Assembly (NCBI GenBank): GCA_902802305.1
Contig: CADCLG010000013.1
Coordinates: 1-64,000 of the forward strand
Reading direction: 5' to 3'
From: an uncultured Spirochaetaceae bacterium
GTDB lineage: Bacteria; Spirochaetota; Spirochaetia; Treponematales; Treponemataceae
DNA: 64,000 nt
The position numbers and the translations under genes are program-made. Below, piece by piece: positions 24,960-34,324 of the stretch (position 1 is the stretch's first letter; every line of letters begins with the position of its first letter). The notes under the pieces are model-generated. The model saw nothing but the letters and a program-made list of their open reading frames with translations. It was not told the origin of the DNA and searched no databases.

Positions 24960-27544
24960 AAAATCCTGACTTTGCTTTCATGCAGTTCAATCTGCTCAAG
25001 AACACTATCTGCAAAAACACAGAGAGCTTTTGAAAGATTTTCGTCACTTAGATTTGCAGACAACTTTTCCATTGTTCTTATTACAGAAGTGATTGTGCTG
25101 TTAGAAACTGCATTTTCAGAAGCAGTCCTGTTTTCTGCAATATTTTCTTCTGAAAGAACATAATCTTCGCCTAAAACACCGCTTTTTATTAAAGATTTTG
25201 CAGTTTTTAATAAGCCTGGTTTTCCTGAAAGCTTTGCTACAAGATATTCCATCTGCATTCGAGGTTTGCCGCGAAGAAACTCTTCACGTTCTTCTTCAGA
25301 AAGATATTCGCTCATTGAAAGCAGTTTTTTGAACAATTCTACTTTTTCTGCATTCTCAGAAGCAAGGTCATCATCGGCAATAATTTTTTCAATTGCAGGA
25401 AGCAGGTTGGAAACTGTTGGCTCGCCAACTGATGGTGATTCAGATTCTTCAAAGATCTTATCGCTTGTAGCAAAAACCTCTTCAGGTTCAGAAGGAATTA
25501 CCTTCTCAATCTGTAGCTTTGTCTTTTGCTGCTCTTCGATTACTTCCAGCTTGTCCTTTATAGTTGCCTGTTCTGCTGCTATTTCAGAAGCCATTCTTTG
25601 AGCGGTCAGTGCAGCTTCCATTGCGTAGCTGGACGATTTCATTACAGCATCCTGAATATTTTGATGCATTTGTGAATCCATTCCGCCATAAGCTGGATTA
25701 GCAGCCGAATTTGAAGCAGGAGCTTCAGCAGAAAAATCACCGGAAGCGTTTCCAGAAGGATAACCAGAAGAAGCTCCAGAAGGAGTTGATGAAGAAAGAG
25801 AAGAATTGCCTGAAGAAGCAAGAGGATTTGAATCAAACTCCACAGGAGTATTCTCCACAGGAGTATTCTCCACAGGAGTATTCTCTACAGAATTATTATT
25901 ATCATTATTATCTTCCTGCTCTTCAATTTCTTTATCCAGATTTTCCATATCATCAAAGAAAGGACTTTCCTCTTCTACAAGAGCTTCTTCCATTGGAACA
26001 CTTCCGCCCAACTGGTCAAAATCAAACTCTACATCATCTTCCTCTTGCTCAGGCTCGGCTTCCACGACCTCTTCTTCTTCATTCACCTTAACTTCTTCCT
26101 CTTCAACAGGCTCCTCAATTTCTGGGGGAAGAGGATTTTCTTCTACAGCTGGAACTTCAATCAGCGAATTAAGCCTTGCCAACTGCCGCGAAGCATGGAT
26201 ATTTGGAACCTTTATGGAAACACTTTTGTTGTAGGTATCAATTGCACTCTGAAGGTCTCCTGCTTTTTCATATATTTTTCCAAGCAGATTGTAGCCTTCT
26301 GGATTACGGATTTCTCTTGCGATAAACTCCTTCGCTTTTGTTTCAGCTTTTTCCTGATTACCAATCTGAGAATATCGCTTAGCGACCGAAAGAATATGAT
26401 TTTTATAATGCTTATTAAGCTTTACAATTCTGTCTGAATATTTCCGGGCATTTTCCTCATCACCAATACAGGTGTAATACTGTTCAAACAAATCAAGCAC
26501 CTGCAAATCATTTTCACCGGCTTCTTCTTTAAGTTCATTTATATTGTAAAGTGCGGCATCATATTCTTTTGCAGACAGGAGGATATAGGCATATTGTTTT
26601 TTTAACTCCAAATCATCAGGCGAAACTTCCAGAGCTTTTGAAATCGGTTCAAGAGCGTCAATTGCCTCTTCATTTTTTTCCAGAGATTCAGCAAGTCCAG
26701 AGAGAACTTTTATATTATTTGCATCTATACTCTTTGCCCGTTTAAAAGTTTTTGTCGCAGAATCGTAATCAAAATCAGCAAGATAGATTTCACCAAGGAG
26801 ACATAATAATTTTACATCGTTAGGATGCAGTTCAATAGAATGCTTGACAATATCAGTGGCTTCTTTTGTCTGCTGGCATTTTATCAAAAGGGAACTGAAA
26901 TCTTTTATTGCATCCAGCCAGCCTGGTTTAGATTTTAATGCAGCTTCATAACAGCGGATTGCCTCCGGGTACATTTTTGCGGCATCATAACAGAGGGCAA
27001 GATTGTAATTCAAGATTGGATGATTTTTATCTACCCCAAGCCCACGTTTATAGGAAGTAATTGACTTTTGATATTCCTTGCGCTCAAAATAGATTTTTCC
27101 AAGATGATTGTAGGCCAAAACATCAGAAGGATTTTCGGCAATTACAATTTCAAAGGCTTCAATCGCATCATCATAATTTCCCATTTCCTTGTAGGTAAAA
27201 CCAAGATTATAATTTACACTTCCTGTTTGACGGTCTTCCTCCAGGGCCCTCTGCAATATTTCAATAGAATCCTCATATCTTTTTAAGCGGCGGTAAATTG
27301 CACCAAGGCTGTTCATTGCATCCACGTAATGAGGATAAAAAGTTATAATCTGTTCATAATATGGAATTGCCTTGGAATCCTCGCCATTTTTTACATAAAT
27401 TGAACCCAGTTCCCTTAAATAATCTACATTCGAGGGGTCAGTTTTTAGAAGCTGTTTATACAGTCGGGCAGCCGTAACAAAATCCCGTGAAAGGACTGCG
27501 GATTGTGCTCTTGTAAGTACTAAGTTTTTCTCATTTACTTCCAT
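24956..27544 (-). CDS. Cytoplasmic TPR protein with acidic low-complexity linker
   Basis: 862 aa, no signal peptide. Residues about 10-450 form around 12 TPR repeats (for example VDYLRELGSIYVKNGEDSKA, AYNHLGKIYFERKEYQKSI). Residues about 470-640 are Glu-rich and then Ser/Asn-rich, with a triplicated NTPVE pentapeptide encoded by a 15-bp tandem repeat near 25842-25887. The C-terminal 200 residues are helical and unassigned. Conserved treponemal TPR scaffold by appearance; partner unknown. SD AAGGAAAG is 9 nt before the ATG. Confidence 0.75.
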   Translation of the reverse strand: MEVNEKNLVLTRAQSAVLSRDFVTAARLYKQLLKTDPSNVDYLRELGSIYVKNGEDSKAIPYYEQIITFYPHYVDAMNSLGAIYRRLKRYEDSIEILQRALEEDRQTGSVNYNLGFTYKEMGNYDDAIEAFEIVIAENPSDVLAYNHLGKIYFERKEYQKSITSYKRGLGVDKNHPILNYNLALCYDAAKMYPEAIRCYEAALKSKPGWLDAIKDFSSLLIKCQQTKEATDIVKHSIELHPNDVKLLCLLGEIYLADFDYDSATKTFKRAKSIDANNIKVLSGLAESLEKNEEAIDALEPISKALEVSPDDLELKKQYAYILLSAKEYDAALYNINELKEEAGENDLQVLDLFEQYYTCIGDEENARKYSDRIVKLNKHYKNHILSVAKRYSQIGNQEKAETKAKEFIAREIRNPEGYNLLGKIYEKAGDLQSAIDTYNKSVSIKVPNIHASRQLARLNSLIEVPAVEENPLPPEIEEPVEEEEVKVNEEEEVVEAEPEQEEDDVEFDFDQLGGSVPMEEALVEEESPFFDDMENLDKEIEEQEDNNDNNNSVENTPVENTPVENTPVEFDSNPLASSGNSSLSSSTPSGASSGYPSGNASGDFSAEAPASNSAANPAYGGMDSQMHQNIQDAVMKSSSYAMEAALTAQRMASEIAAEQATIKDKLEVIEEQQKTKLQIEKVIPSEPEEVFATSDKIFEESESPSVGEPTVSNLLPAIEKIIADDDLASENAEKVELFKKLLSMSEYLSEEEREEFLRGKPRMQMEYLVAKLSGKPGLLKTAKSLIKSGVLGEDYVLSEENIAENRTASENAVSNSTITSVIRTMEKLSANLSDENLSKALCVFADSVLEQIELHESKVRIF

Positions 27545-27594
27545 ATCAAAACTTTCCTTGTATTATTTAAGTCTATTTTTACTCTTTTTTTAGT

Positions 27595-29133
27595 CTAATT
27601 TTTAAGTCTGTCTAAGGGTCTGGCAAAAACTTCTCTTGATAAAGGACCGATTATTCTATCATCCATAGAAGACCAGGCGGCAACAGCGAAATAATAAATT
27701 GTACCATTTTCTAAACCTGTAAGGGTGTAGGTAGTTGTGTTTTCTACTTTAACAGGTGATTCGCCTTCAATTGCTACTCTTCCTAAATACTCGCCAGGAC
27801 GATTTCCATAGTAAATATAGTAACCGCCGGCAGTATCGTCTACAGAATAAGTCCAGTTCAATGTTACACTTCCGTTTTTAGCAAGAGCCTTAACAGCAAA
27901 AGGAGGAAGTGGGAGCGGGATTTCAGAAAAATCAAGTTGAATTGACGTTACAGATGGTGTTTTTTCGCCATTGCCATCCGGATACAAATCACAGGCAACC
28001 TGGAAATATAAACCTGTTATTCCCGAAAGATTTTCTCCGCTTTCTACTGGAATCCACTCAGGAAAAGAATCTGTCCAACCGTAGCAGTTTTCGCCGGAAC
28101 GTACAAAAAAGCAGATTCCAGTCTGAGAAGGAATGGACATTTCTGCATTCAAGGAGTTTAAACTTGAGCCAGTGGAAACTCTTATTGGTTGAGTTTCAAA
28201 TCTTCCGCCGGCAGGTGCATAAATCATGCGTTCAGATTTTCCTGCCCTTTCTGCTGACTGATAATCAGGGGGTGAATAAGGTCTTCTCAAGATTCTTATA
28301 TCATCAATTTTACCGGTGTAGTCTGGGCAGAACTGTAATTCAGAAGCAGGTCCCAAAATTATAAGGGAAACTTCTCCTTCTTCTTTTCCGGTTGAGGTGA
28401 TATATATTAAATCTTCTGTAATTCCATTAACAATATATTCAAGAATGCCTGTCTGAGCATCATAGGAAAGAACATGATAGCTCCATTTATCAGGGATTAC
28501 ATTTGAACTTCCTTTTAAGTGGATTTCGCCGTTATTATCTGCGCCATTATAGGAATCAAAAAAATGAGAAAGGGTCCAGTCAAGATGTCCAGTATCGAAA
28601 ACACAGTTTAAAAGCTGATAGACAAGCTTGCCGCAAACATTTTTTGAAGATTCCCAATTCAGAATGGTTTCACCGTTTTCGGAAATAGAAGGACAAAGCC
28701 AGAACTCTATAGCAAAGGAGCCTAATAATCCTTCCGAACCAAAAAAAGTACCCTTTTTACCGATTATGTTTAACCCGCCAAGATTGCGGCTGAGACCGGC
28801 GTTTTTTTCCATGATGGCTTGCGTGGAGGTTTTCAGATGGTTTGATACAATTTCATAATTTCCAGCAGAAATTGGATTCTGCGGGTCTTCAAAGTCGATG
28901 AGTAAATCTGTAGTTTCGTCAAATACAAAGGAATTGCTTGCTAATTCTATACAATCATAGCCATAACGACCTTTTCCGATTGTTACTGAGTCCTGATATT
29001 TTAAGTCGGTCCAGCCTTTTCTTCCACCCAAAAGGATTTCGCGTTTTTCTGCTGATAAAAGAATTGTAGAAAATATAAAAATTATTGCCGCAGCGCTGAA
29101 TCGTTTTATATTGCTTTTAAAAAATACAACCAT
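27595..29133 (-). CDS. Exported LamG/concanavalin-like and fibronectin-III domain protein
   Basis: 512 aa. Signal peptide (about 1-27), a LamG/ConA-like jellyroll (about 95-285: FAIEFWLCPS, ENGETILNWES, WSYHVLSYDAQTG, GKIDDIRILRRPYS), a middle beta-domain and a C-terminal fibronectin type III domain (about 415-505: PPFAVKALAKNGSVTLNW, TYTLTGLENGTIYYFAVAAW). Likely a periplasmic or surface carbohydrate- or protein-binding protein; no catalytic domain seen. ATG 29133 is chosen because AAAGGGTG lies just upstream; the GTG 9 nt earlier is less likely. Single gene between the TPR gene and the inverted-repeat element. Confidence 0.75.
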   Translation of the reverse strand: MVVFFKSNIKRFSAAAIIFIFSTILLSAEKREILLGGRKGWTDLKYQDSVTIGKGRYGYDCIELASNSFVFDETTDLLIDFEDPQNPISAGNYEIVSNHLKTSTQAIMEKNAGLSRNLGGLNIIGKKGTFFGSEGLLGSFAIEFWLCPSISENGETILNWESSKNVCGKLVYQLLNCVFDTGHLDWTLSHFFDSYNGADNNGEIHLKGSSNVIPDKWSYHVLSYDAQTGILEYIVNGITEDLIYITSTGKEEGEVSLIILGPASELQFCPDYTGKIDDIRILRRPYSPPDYQSAERAGKSERMIYAPAGGRFETQPIRVSTGSSLNSLNAEMSIPSQTGICFFVRSGENCYGWTDSFPEWIPVESGENLSGITGLYFQVACDLYPDGNGEKTPSVTSIQLDFSEIPLPLPPFAVKALAKNGSVTLNWTYSVDDTAGGYYIYYGNRPGEYLGRVAIEGESPVKVENTTTYTLTGLENGTIYYFAVAAWSSMDDRIIGPLSREVFARPLDRLKN

Positions 29134-29191
29134 ACAGTTCACCCTTTTAGTCTATCGGCAGATTAAAGAAAAAGTTTAGTATAATGCACAG

Positions 29192-29400
29192 GGCTTCCAC
29201 ATTATAAATAACTCAATTTACAAAAAGGCTTCCGGTCGTGAGTTCTGTGGCAAAATCGCGCATTAATGCGCTAAACGCTGTTTGTGGTAAAGGAACTATT
29301 AACCTGCCGCAAATAGCGGCAGCCACAAACAGAGTTTTTTTGCCACAAAACTCACGACCTCACGCCAATTTATACTTTAAATATTTATAATGCGGAAGCC
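29192..29400. repeat. 209-bp nested inverted-repeat element
   Basis: Outer arms GGCTTCCACATTATAAATA (29192-29210) and its complement at 29382-29400 match at 18 of 19. Within them a second pair of 22-nt arms (29234-29255 and 29338-29359, 21/22 matches, beginning GGTCGTGAG) encloses CTGTTTGTGG/CCACAAACAG (29278-29287/29323-29332), a perfect hairpin CTGCCGC/GCGGCAG (29304-29322) and the palindrome GCGCATTAATGCGC (29258-29271). It is a MITE-like or structured-RNA-like element with no ORF. It accounts for most of the 355-bp gap before uvrC. Confidence 0.75.
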
Positions 29401-29423
29401 ATATATAAGGATTCTGGCAAACG

Positions 29424-29450
29424 CATAATTCATAATTCATAATTCATAAT
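29424..29450 (+). repeat. CATAATT heptamer tandem repeat
   Basis: CATAATT repeated almost four times, about 20 bp upstream of a possible TAGAAT -10 box (29472-29477) of uvrC. Slippage here would alter spacing upstream of the promoter. Confidence 0.8.
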
Positions 29451-29488
29451 GATTTTTTTAATCGAATCGGGTAGAATAGAAATAAATT

Positions 29489-31495
29489 ATGGCAGAGAAA
29501 AAAAGGACTGGGACATCAAACAGCTCACATTCTGGTTCGCATTATGACGTACTGCACGAAACGGCACTAAAAGCACCTCTTTCAAGCGGCGTTTATTTAT
29601 GGCGCAACGAAGAAAATACAGTAATCTATGTTGGCAAGGCAAAAAGTCTGAAAAACAGGCTTTCCTCTTATTTTTCGGGGCAAAAATCCATAAAAACCCG
29701 AATGCTGGTAGCTCATGCAGCTTCCATAGAATACATAACAACTGCCAATGAATACGAAGCTCTTCTTCTGGAAAACAATCTTATAAAAAAATATAACCCG
29801 CGCTACAACATAAACTTAAAGGATGGCAAATCTTATCCGGTAGTAAGGGTCACTAAAGAAGATTTTCCACGTATTTTCAGAACCCGTCGGATTCTACAGG
29901 ACGGCTCGCAATATTTTGGTCCCTTCCCTGATGTCGGCGCTCTTGAAATCTTTCTTGAAAATATTTACAAGCTCTACCCTATCCGTCATTGCCGCACCCT
30001 TCGTAAAAGAGAATCCCCTTGCCTTTATTATCACATGAAGCAATGCAAAGCTCCCTGCTGCCAGAAAATCACAAAAGAAGATTATAACGAATATATCGAT
30101 GAAATTACGGGGCTTCTATCCGGTAAAGGAGATGAGACACTTCAAAATATGACAGTTCAGATGAAAAAAGCCGCAGCAGATTTGAACTTTGAAAAAGCAG
30201 CAAGACTTCGGGATGGAATTAAGGCTCTTATGATTTTGAACAATCAAAATATTGTTGAAAGCTTTGATTCAGAAGACAGGGATTACATTGCGAATGCAAG
30301 TGAAGGTGAACTTGTCAGCTTTACTGTTTTGAAAATCCGCAACGGCAAGCTTTTGGGAAGAGAAAATTACCGGGTTGAAAGTTTAAACGACGATGATGAA
30401 CTGATTGGCGAGTTTATGAATGCCTACTACGAAGACGAAAATCAGCTGCCACCGAAAATCTATGTTCCGACTACAGCCCAGTATGATTTTATCTGCAAAT
30501 GGATGTCGGATACTTACAAAAATGCAAATTGTCAGCTGATTCTGGTAGACGAAAACTCATCTGATTGTACTGCTAAAGACAAGGCTGCCATGAATATGGC
30601 CTTTGAAAATGCGCGTGAAGATATTGTGCGGCGTTTGAGGGAGCGCGGAGACACCCCTGCAATGGAAGAACTTAAAAATGTTCTTGGACTTGATAGTCTG
30701 CCTGTCCGCATTGAAGGTTTTGATATTGCTCATATCGGTGGAAAGTTCCCGGTTGCTTCATTAATCAGTTTTTATAATGGTCATCCTGATAAAAAGAACT
30801 ACAGATATTTCAGACTTAAAACTACCGATGGCTTTATTGACGACTTTGCTTCCATGCGTGAAGCCGTTACCCGCCGCTACACTCGTCTTATAAATGATCA
30901 GGCAGATTTACCGGATTTAATTATGATTGATGGTGGTATTGGTCAGGTTAATGCCGTTGAAGGAATATTGCAGTCGTTGAATCTTGATATTCCAGTTGTC
31001 GGACTGGCAAAGAGAGATGAAGAACTATATCTTCCGGGGAACAGCACTCCAATTTGTCTGCCTAAACGAAGTGACGGTTTGAGACTACTACAGCGGATCC
31101 GAGATGAAACCCACCGCTTTGCAACAAGCAGAAATCAGAATCTGAGAAGTAAAGAAAACACGGATTCTATTTTTCTGGAATTACCGGGCGTCGGACAAAA
31201 ACGAGCCCTTGTTCTGCAAAAAGAGTTTATTACCCTTGAAAATCTTGCTGCTCAGGAAGAAGCGGAGATTTCACGGGTTCTGCATATAAAGGCCCTGGAC
31301 GCAGCTCATATTCTTCTGGAGGCTAAGGAATTATTGAAAAATCGCATGGAGAAAAAGGAATTGCAGGAACATTCGCTTGGAACTGCCGGTACAACAAAAG
31401 AAAAAGCAGCTAGTGCGCAATATGTGGAAGACTTGGCGGAGATGGCGCTGGCGGTTGCGGAAGAAGAGCCGGAATACGGTGACGGGAACGAATAA
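29489..31495 (+). CDS. uvrC: UvrABC excinuclease subunit C
   Basis: 668 aa. Makes both incisions around a lesion in nucleotide excision repair. GIY-YIG endonuclease domain (about 28-110: SGVYLWRNEENTVIYVGKAK), UVR motif for UvrB contact (about 203-240: DLNFEKAARLRDGIKALM), RNase H-like C-terminal nuclease (about 385-545: EGFDIAHIGG, MIDGGIGQVNA) and a helix-hairpin-helix pair (about 560-625: LPGVGQKRALVLQKEF). The C-terminal tail is longer than usual and Glu/Ala-rich. No SD; a possible TAGAAT -10 ends 11 nt before the ATG. Convergent with the LacI gene. Confidence 0.95.
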   Translation: MAEKKRTGTSNSSHSGSHYDVLHETALKAPLSSGVYLWRNEENTVIYVGKAKSLKNRLSSYFSGQKSIKTRMLVAHAASIEYITTANEYEALLLENNLIKKYNPRYNINLKDGKSYPVVRVTKEDFPRIFRTRRILQDGSQYFGPFPDVGALEIFLENIYKLYPIRHCRTLRKRESPCLYYHMKQCKAPCCQKITKEDYNEYIDEITGLLSGKGDETLQNMTVQMKKAAADLNFEKAARLRDGIKALMILNNQNIVESFDSEDRDYIANASEGELVSFTVLKIRNGKLLGRENYRVESLNDDDELIGEFMNAYYEDENQLPPKIYVPTTAQYDFICKWMSDTYKNANCQLILVDENSSDCTAKDKAAMNMAFENAREDIVRRLRERGDTPAMEELKNVLGLDSLPVRIEGFDIAHIGGKFPVASLISFYNGHPDKKNYRYFRLKTTDGFIDDFASMREAVTRRYTRLINDQADLPDLIMIDGGIGQVNAVEGILQSLNLDIPVVGLAKRDEELYLPGNSTPICLPKRSDGLRLLQRIRDETHRFATSRNQNLRSKENTDSIFLELPGVGQKRALVLQKEFITLENLAAQEEAEISRVLHIKALDAAHILLEAKELLKNRMEKKELQEHSLGTAGTTKEKAASAQYVEDLAEMALAVAEEEPEYGDGNE

Positions 31496-31523
31496 ATTAA
31501 CAGAAAATAAATCAACAGAAAAA

Positions 31524-32543
31524 TTATCTTTTTGCTGTCAAATCTTTTACAGAAGCACGTTCTATAAGCTGGGCTGGAAAACGAATGATTGGAGGAACGG
31601 GAATCTCATTCAACTGCTGAAAAAGCATTTCGGCGGCCATATCAGCAATTTTTACAGCATCATGACTAAAGGTTGTAAGTTTTGGTCTTGAAAACTGCGT
31701 TCCATTATCATTATCAAAGCCCATTAAAGAAATGTCATCGGGTATACTAATGTTTTTTTCTTCAGCAAGCTCCATCACACCATAGGCTAACATATCTGAG
31801 CAGGCAAAAACAGCCGTAAAATCATGGGTTCTATTCCACAAACGATTGAAACCTTCATATCCTGCTTTACTGTGCCAATAGTCACATTCTTCATAAAGAT
31901 TTTCATCAAAAGGAATCTTGTAATCTTCACAGGCTTTTATAAAACCTTTGTATCGTTCATAACCTGCCGTAGAAAGATTGTTTCTTGGACCTGATAAAAA
32001 TGCAATTCTTTTATGGCCCTTTTTAAAAAGATATTCCGCTGCCTGATATCCGCCGCTTTCATTTTCCGTAATTACTGTGCAGATTCCATCAATAATTGTA
32101 TTGGTAGAAACGCAGGGAGTTTTGTGTTTAATGAAGGCTTCAAATGATTCGCTTTTGTATTCTGCCGGATTTATAATAATTATTCCGTCTACACTTCGAT
32201 ATTTAGCATGGGCAAAATAAGACATGTTAAAATGGCGGGACAAAAAGATGATGTCGTAACCAGCCTGTTCAATTTGTTCACGGAAACGATTCAGAACTAC
32301 AGAAAATAATGGATGTGAAAATCCCCGGCTCATTCCCGTATCATCGTAAATTACACCGATTATCTGGGATTTTTTTGTTGCAAGGGTACGGGCCGTCATA
32401 TTAGGCTCATACTTCATTGCCTTTGCAGTTTCAATTATTTTTTTTCTGGTTTCTGCGCTTAATGTTCCGACACCGGAAAGTGCTTTTGAAACGGTTGGTG
32501 CTGAATGGCCGGTTGCCTTGGCAATATCATAAATTGTTACCAT
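31524..32543 (-). CDS. LacI/GalR-family transcriptional repressor
   Basis: 339 aa. N-terminal LacI HTH (about 2-50: TIYDIAKATGHSAPTVSKAL, LSAETRKKI) with hinge-like NMTARTLATKKS, then a periplasmic-binding-protein-like sugar sensor (about 60-335: IIGVIYDDTG, DGIIIINPAEY, FLSGPRNNLSTAGYERYKGF, ISLMGFDNDNGTQFSRPKLT). It should repress sugar genes until the ligand binds. The start overlaps the murD stop by 7 nt with AAGGA in the overlap, so it is cotranscribed with murD; its target genes are not obvious nearby. Confidence 0.9.
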   Translation of the reverse strand: MVTIYDIAKATGHSAPTVSKALSGVGTLSAETRKKIIETAKAMKYEPNMTARTLATKKSQIIGVIYDDTGMSRGFSHPLFSVVLNRFREQIEQAGYDIIFLSRHFNMSYFAHAKYRSVDGIIIINPAEYKSESFEAFIKHKTPCVSTNTIIDGICTVITENESGGYQAAEYLFKKGHKRIAFLSGPRNNLSTAGYERYKGFIKACEDYKIPFDENLYEECDYWHSKAGYEGFNRLWNRTHDFTAVFACSDMLAYGVMELAEEKNISIPDDISLMGFDNDNGTQFSRPKLTTFSHDAVKIADMAAEMLFQQLNEIPVPPIIRFPAQLIERASVKDLTAKR

Positions 32544-34096
32544 AATTCCTTTACCTTTTTCATAAACTGTTCTCCCCTGTCAAACTCATTGGAGAACATG
32601 CCGAAAGAAGTTGCGCCTGGTGAAAAAACAATTACTTCTGATTCTGCATTATTAATGCTTGAGTTTGTATCACATTCCAGATTTGCTTTTAGTTCTTTTA
32701 ACAAAGAATCAAGGGAATCAAAAGGACCATGATATTTTACTTTTGCTGAATCCAGGTAAGGACGAAGTTTTTCTGTTGCACTTCCTTCAAGCAGGTATAA
32801 ATCTTTTACTTCAATCTGGTCAGGTTCTCTGTTAGTGAGGACTTTGATAAGAGGATTAAGGGCAAGTCCCTTGTCTGTTCCCCCTGCAAGCAGAATAACT
32901 GGTTTTCCAAAAGCTTGACTTGCAGAAGCTGTTGCCTCTGGAACAGTTGCACAGGAATCATTGTAGAATTTATACTGTTTGCAATCCTTTTGCCATGTAT
33001 GAAAATACTGGAGACGATGATCAATGCCAGACCATTTTCCAAGAACATCAATTATTTTTTTTGCAGGAATTCCCATCAGATACATAACAAGAGCGGCATT
33101 CAGCAGGTTGGTTTTCATGTGCTCGCCGGGAACTGACAAATCCTTCAAGATTATTTCTGGTTCTTTCATTTTTGGAAGGAAAACTTTACCACAAAAATTG
33201 CCCTGAGAATCCCGAGACTGCCAGACCCCATACTGATTTTCCTTTAATTTTGTTTTTCCGTAACGAAGAACACTTGCTTTTGATTCAGAACTGAAAAGAT
33301 TTCCCCAGGTTGAAGAATCCAAACCAGGATTTAAGGCTGCATCCGGTCCAGTTCCCGGTTCATCTTCTCCTGCATCAAAAATGCTGTAATCGCCGACTGT
33401 CTGATTTGCATAAATCAAGCGTTTGTCATTCACATAATCCTGCATATTGCCGTACCAGTTCTGATGGTCAGGTATGATTTTTGTGATGATGGAAATATAA
33501 GGTCGCAAAACTCCACGACCACGCAAATCTGCTAATTGCCAGGAAGAAAATTCAATAACAACTGGAGTGTCAGATGTAACTTCATCAAAAAAACTCAGTG
33601 GACTTACGGTGATGTTTCCCCCTAGAAAACATTTATAGCCGGACTGCTTTAATCCGTAATAAATTGAACTTGCTGTGGAAGATTTGCCCTTACTTCCTGT
33701 AACTGCAATAATTGGAGCAGAGGTAAAACGCAGAAAAATGCTTAAATCAGATTCTATTGCTTTTGCTGCTTCCAGATATTCATTTCCTTCATATTTTACG
33801 CCCGGATTTTTTATGACACAATCAGCATTTGCAAAGTCTTCGATTCTATGTTCACCCAAGCGATAAGAAAGACGGGATTTGTCCAGAGTGGCATCATTTT
33901 CAAGAGAATCTACAGTCGACTGCAACTGAGCTTGAGTTTTTTTGTCGGTCACAAGCACATAAGCACCTTTTTTGAGAAAAAAACGGACAGCTGCTTCACC
34001 GCCACCGTTCAATCCAAGTCCCATTATCGTGACATGCTTGTCTTTAATATCCTCAATAGATTTAAAAATACAGTCAGCTGGATAAGAATGTGCCAT
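32537..34096 (-). CDS. murD: UDP-N-acetylmuramoylalanine-D-glutamate ligase
   Basis: 519 aa. Adds D-Glu to UDP-MurNAc-L-Ala in cytoplasmic peptidoglycan synthesis. N-terminal Rossmann-type domain (VTIMGLGLNGGGEAAVRFF), ATP P-loop in IIAVTGSKGKSSTASS (about 129-144), the SSWQLADL substrate segment, GIDHRLQYFHTW and NDSCATVPEATASA in the ATPase core, and a C-terminal ligase domain with VILLAGGTDKGL and FSPGATSFGMF. It is somewhat longer than the typical 440-470 aa. SD AAGGGG is 5 nt before the ATG. In T. pallidum Orn/Lys differences affect MurE, not MurD. Confidence 0.93.
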   Translation of the reverse strand: MAHSYPADCIFKSIEDIKDKHVTIMGLGLNGGGEAAVRFFLKKGAYVLVTDKKTQAQLQSTVDSLENDATLDKSRLSYRLGEHRIEDFANADCVIKNPGVKYEGNEYLEAAKAIESDLSIFLRFTSAPIIAVTGSKGKSSTASSIYYGLKQSGYKCFLGGNITVSPLSFFDEVTSDTPVVIEFSSWQLADLRGRGVLRPYISIITKIIPDHQNWYGNMQDYVNDKRLIYANQTVGDYSIFDAGEDEPGTGPDAALNPGLDSSTWGNLFSSESKASVLRYGKTKLKENQYGVWQSRDSQGNFCGKVFLPKMKEPEIILKDLSVPGEHMKTNLLNAALVMYLMGIPAKKIIDVLGKWSGIDHRLQYFHTWQKDCKQYKFYNDSCATVPEATASASQAFGKPVILLAGGTDKGLALNPLIKVLTNREPDQIEVKDLYLLEGSATEKLRPYLDSAKVKYHGPFDSLDSLLKELKANLECDTNSSINNAESEVIVFSPGATSFGMFSNEFDRGEQFMKKVKELW

Positions 34097-34130
34097 AAAA
34101 ACCCCTTAGCTTAAAATAAAGCCCTTAAAT

Positions 34131-34158
34131 AAAAAAAGCCTTCCACTTTGGGAAGGCT
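34131..34158 (-). terminator. Intrinsic terminator of tRNA-Leu
   Basis: Minus strand: AGCCTTCC, six-nt loop, GGAAGGCT (34137-34158), followed by a run of T (34131-34137). It begins 5 nt after the tRNA and separates it from murD. Confidence 0.85.
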
Positions 34159-34163
34159 GGCAC

Positions 34164-34249
34164 TGCCGGGAACCAGAATCGAACTGGCACGTCGATCGCT
34201 CGACACAGGATTTTAAGTCCTGGGCGTCTACCAATTCCGCCATCCCGGC
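34164..34249 (-). tRNA. tRNA-Leu (anticodon UAA)
   Basis: 86 nt class II tRNA. Acceptor arms GCCGGGA (34243-34249) and TCCCGGC (34165-34171) pair fully, with discriminator A at 34164. D-arm GGCGGAATTGGTAGACGC, anticodon stem-loop CAGGA-CTTAAAA-TCCTG giving UAA, variable arm TGTCGAGCGATCGACG, and T-arm with GTTCGATTC. CCA is not encoded. The large variable arm and UAA anticodon identify leucine. Confidence 0.97.
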
Positions 34250-34324
34250 AACTTGATATATAATATCTTAAACAAGATTTTTATACAAGTATTAAGAATA
34301 AAAAACCTTACTACTAATTTCCAT

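Noticed and set aside
25842-25887. Triplicated 15-bp repeat as a phase-variation tract
   Set aside because: Unit is a multiple of three (NTPVE) inside a coding low-complexity linker; length changes would not shift the frame.
29192-29450. CRISPR array
   Set aside because: Repeats are inverted, not regularly spaced direct repeats; no cas genes in the window.
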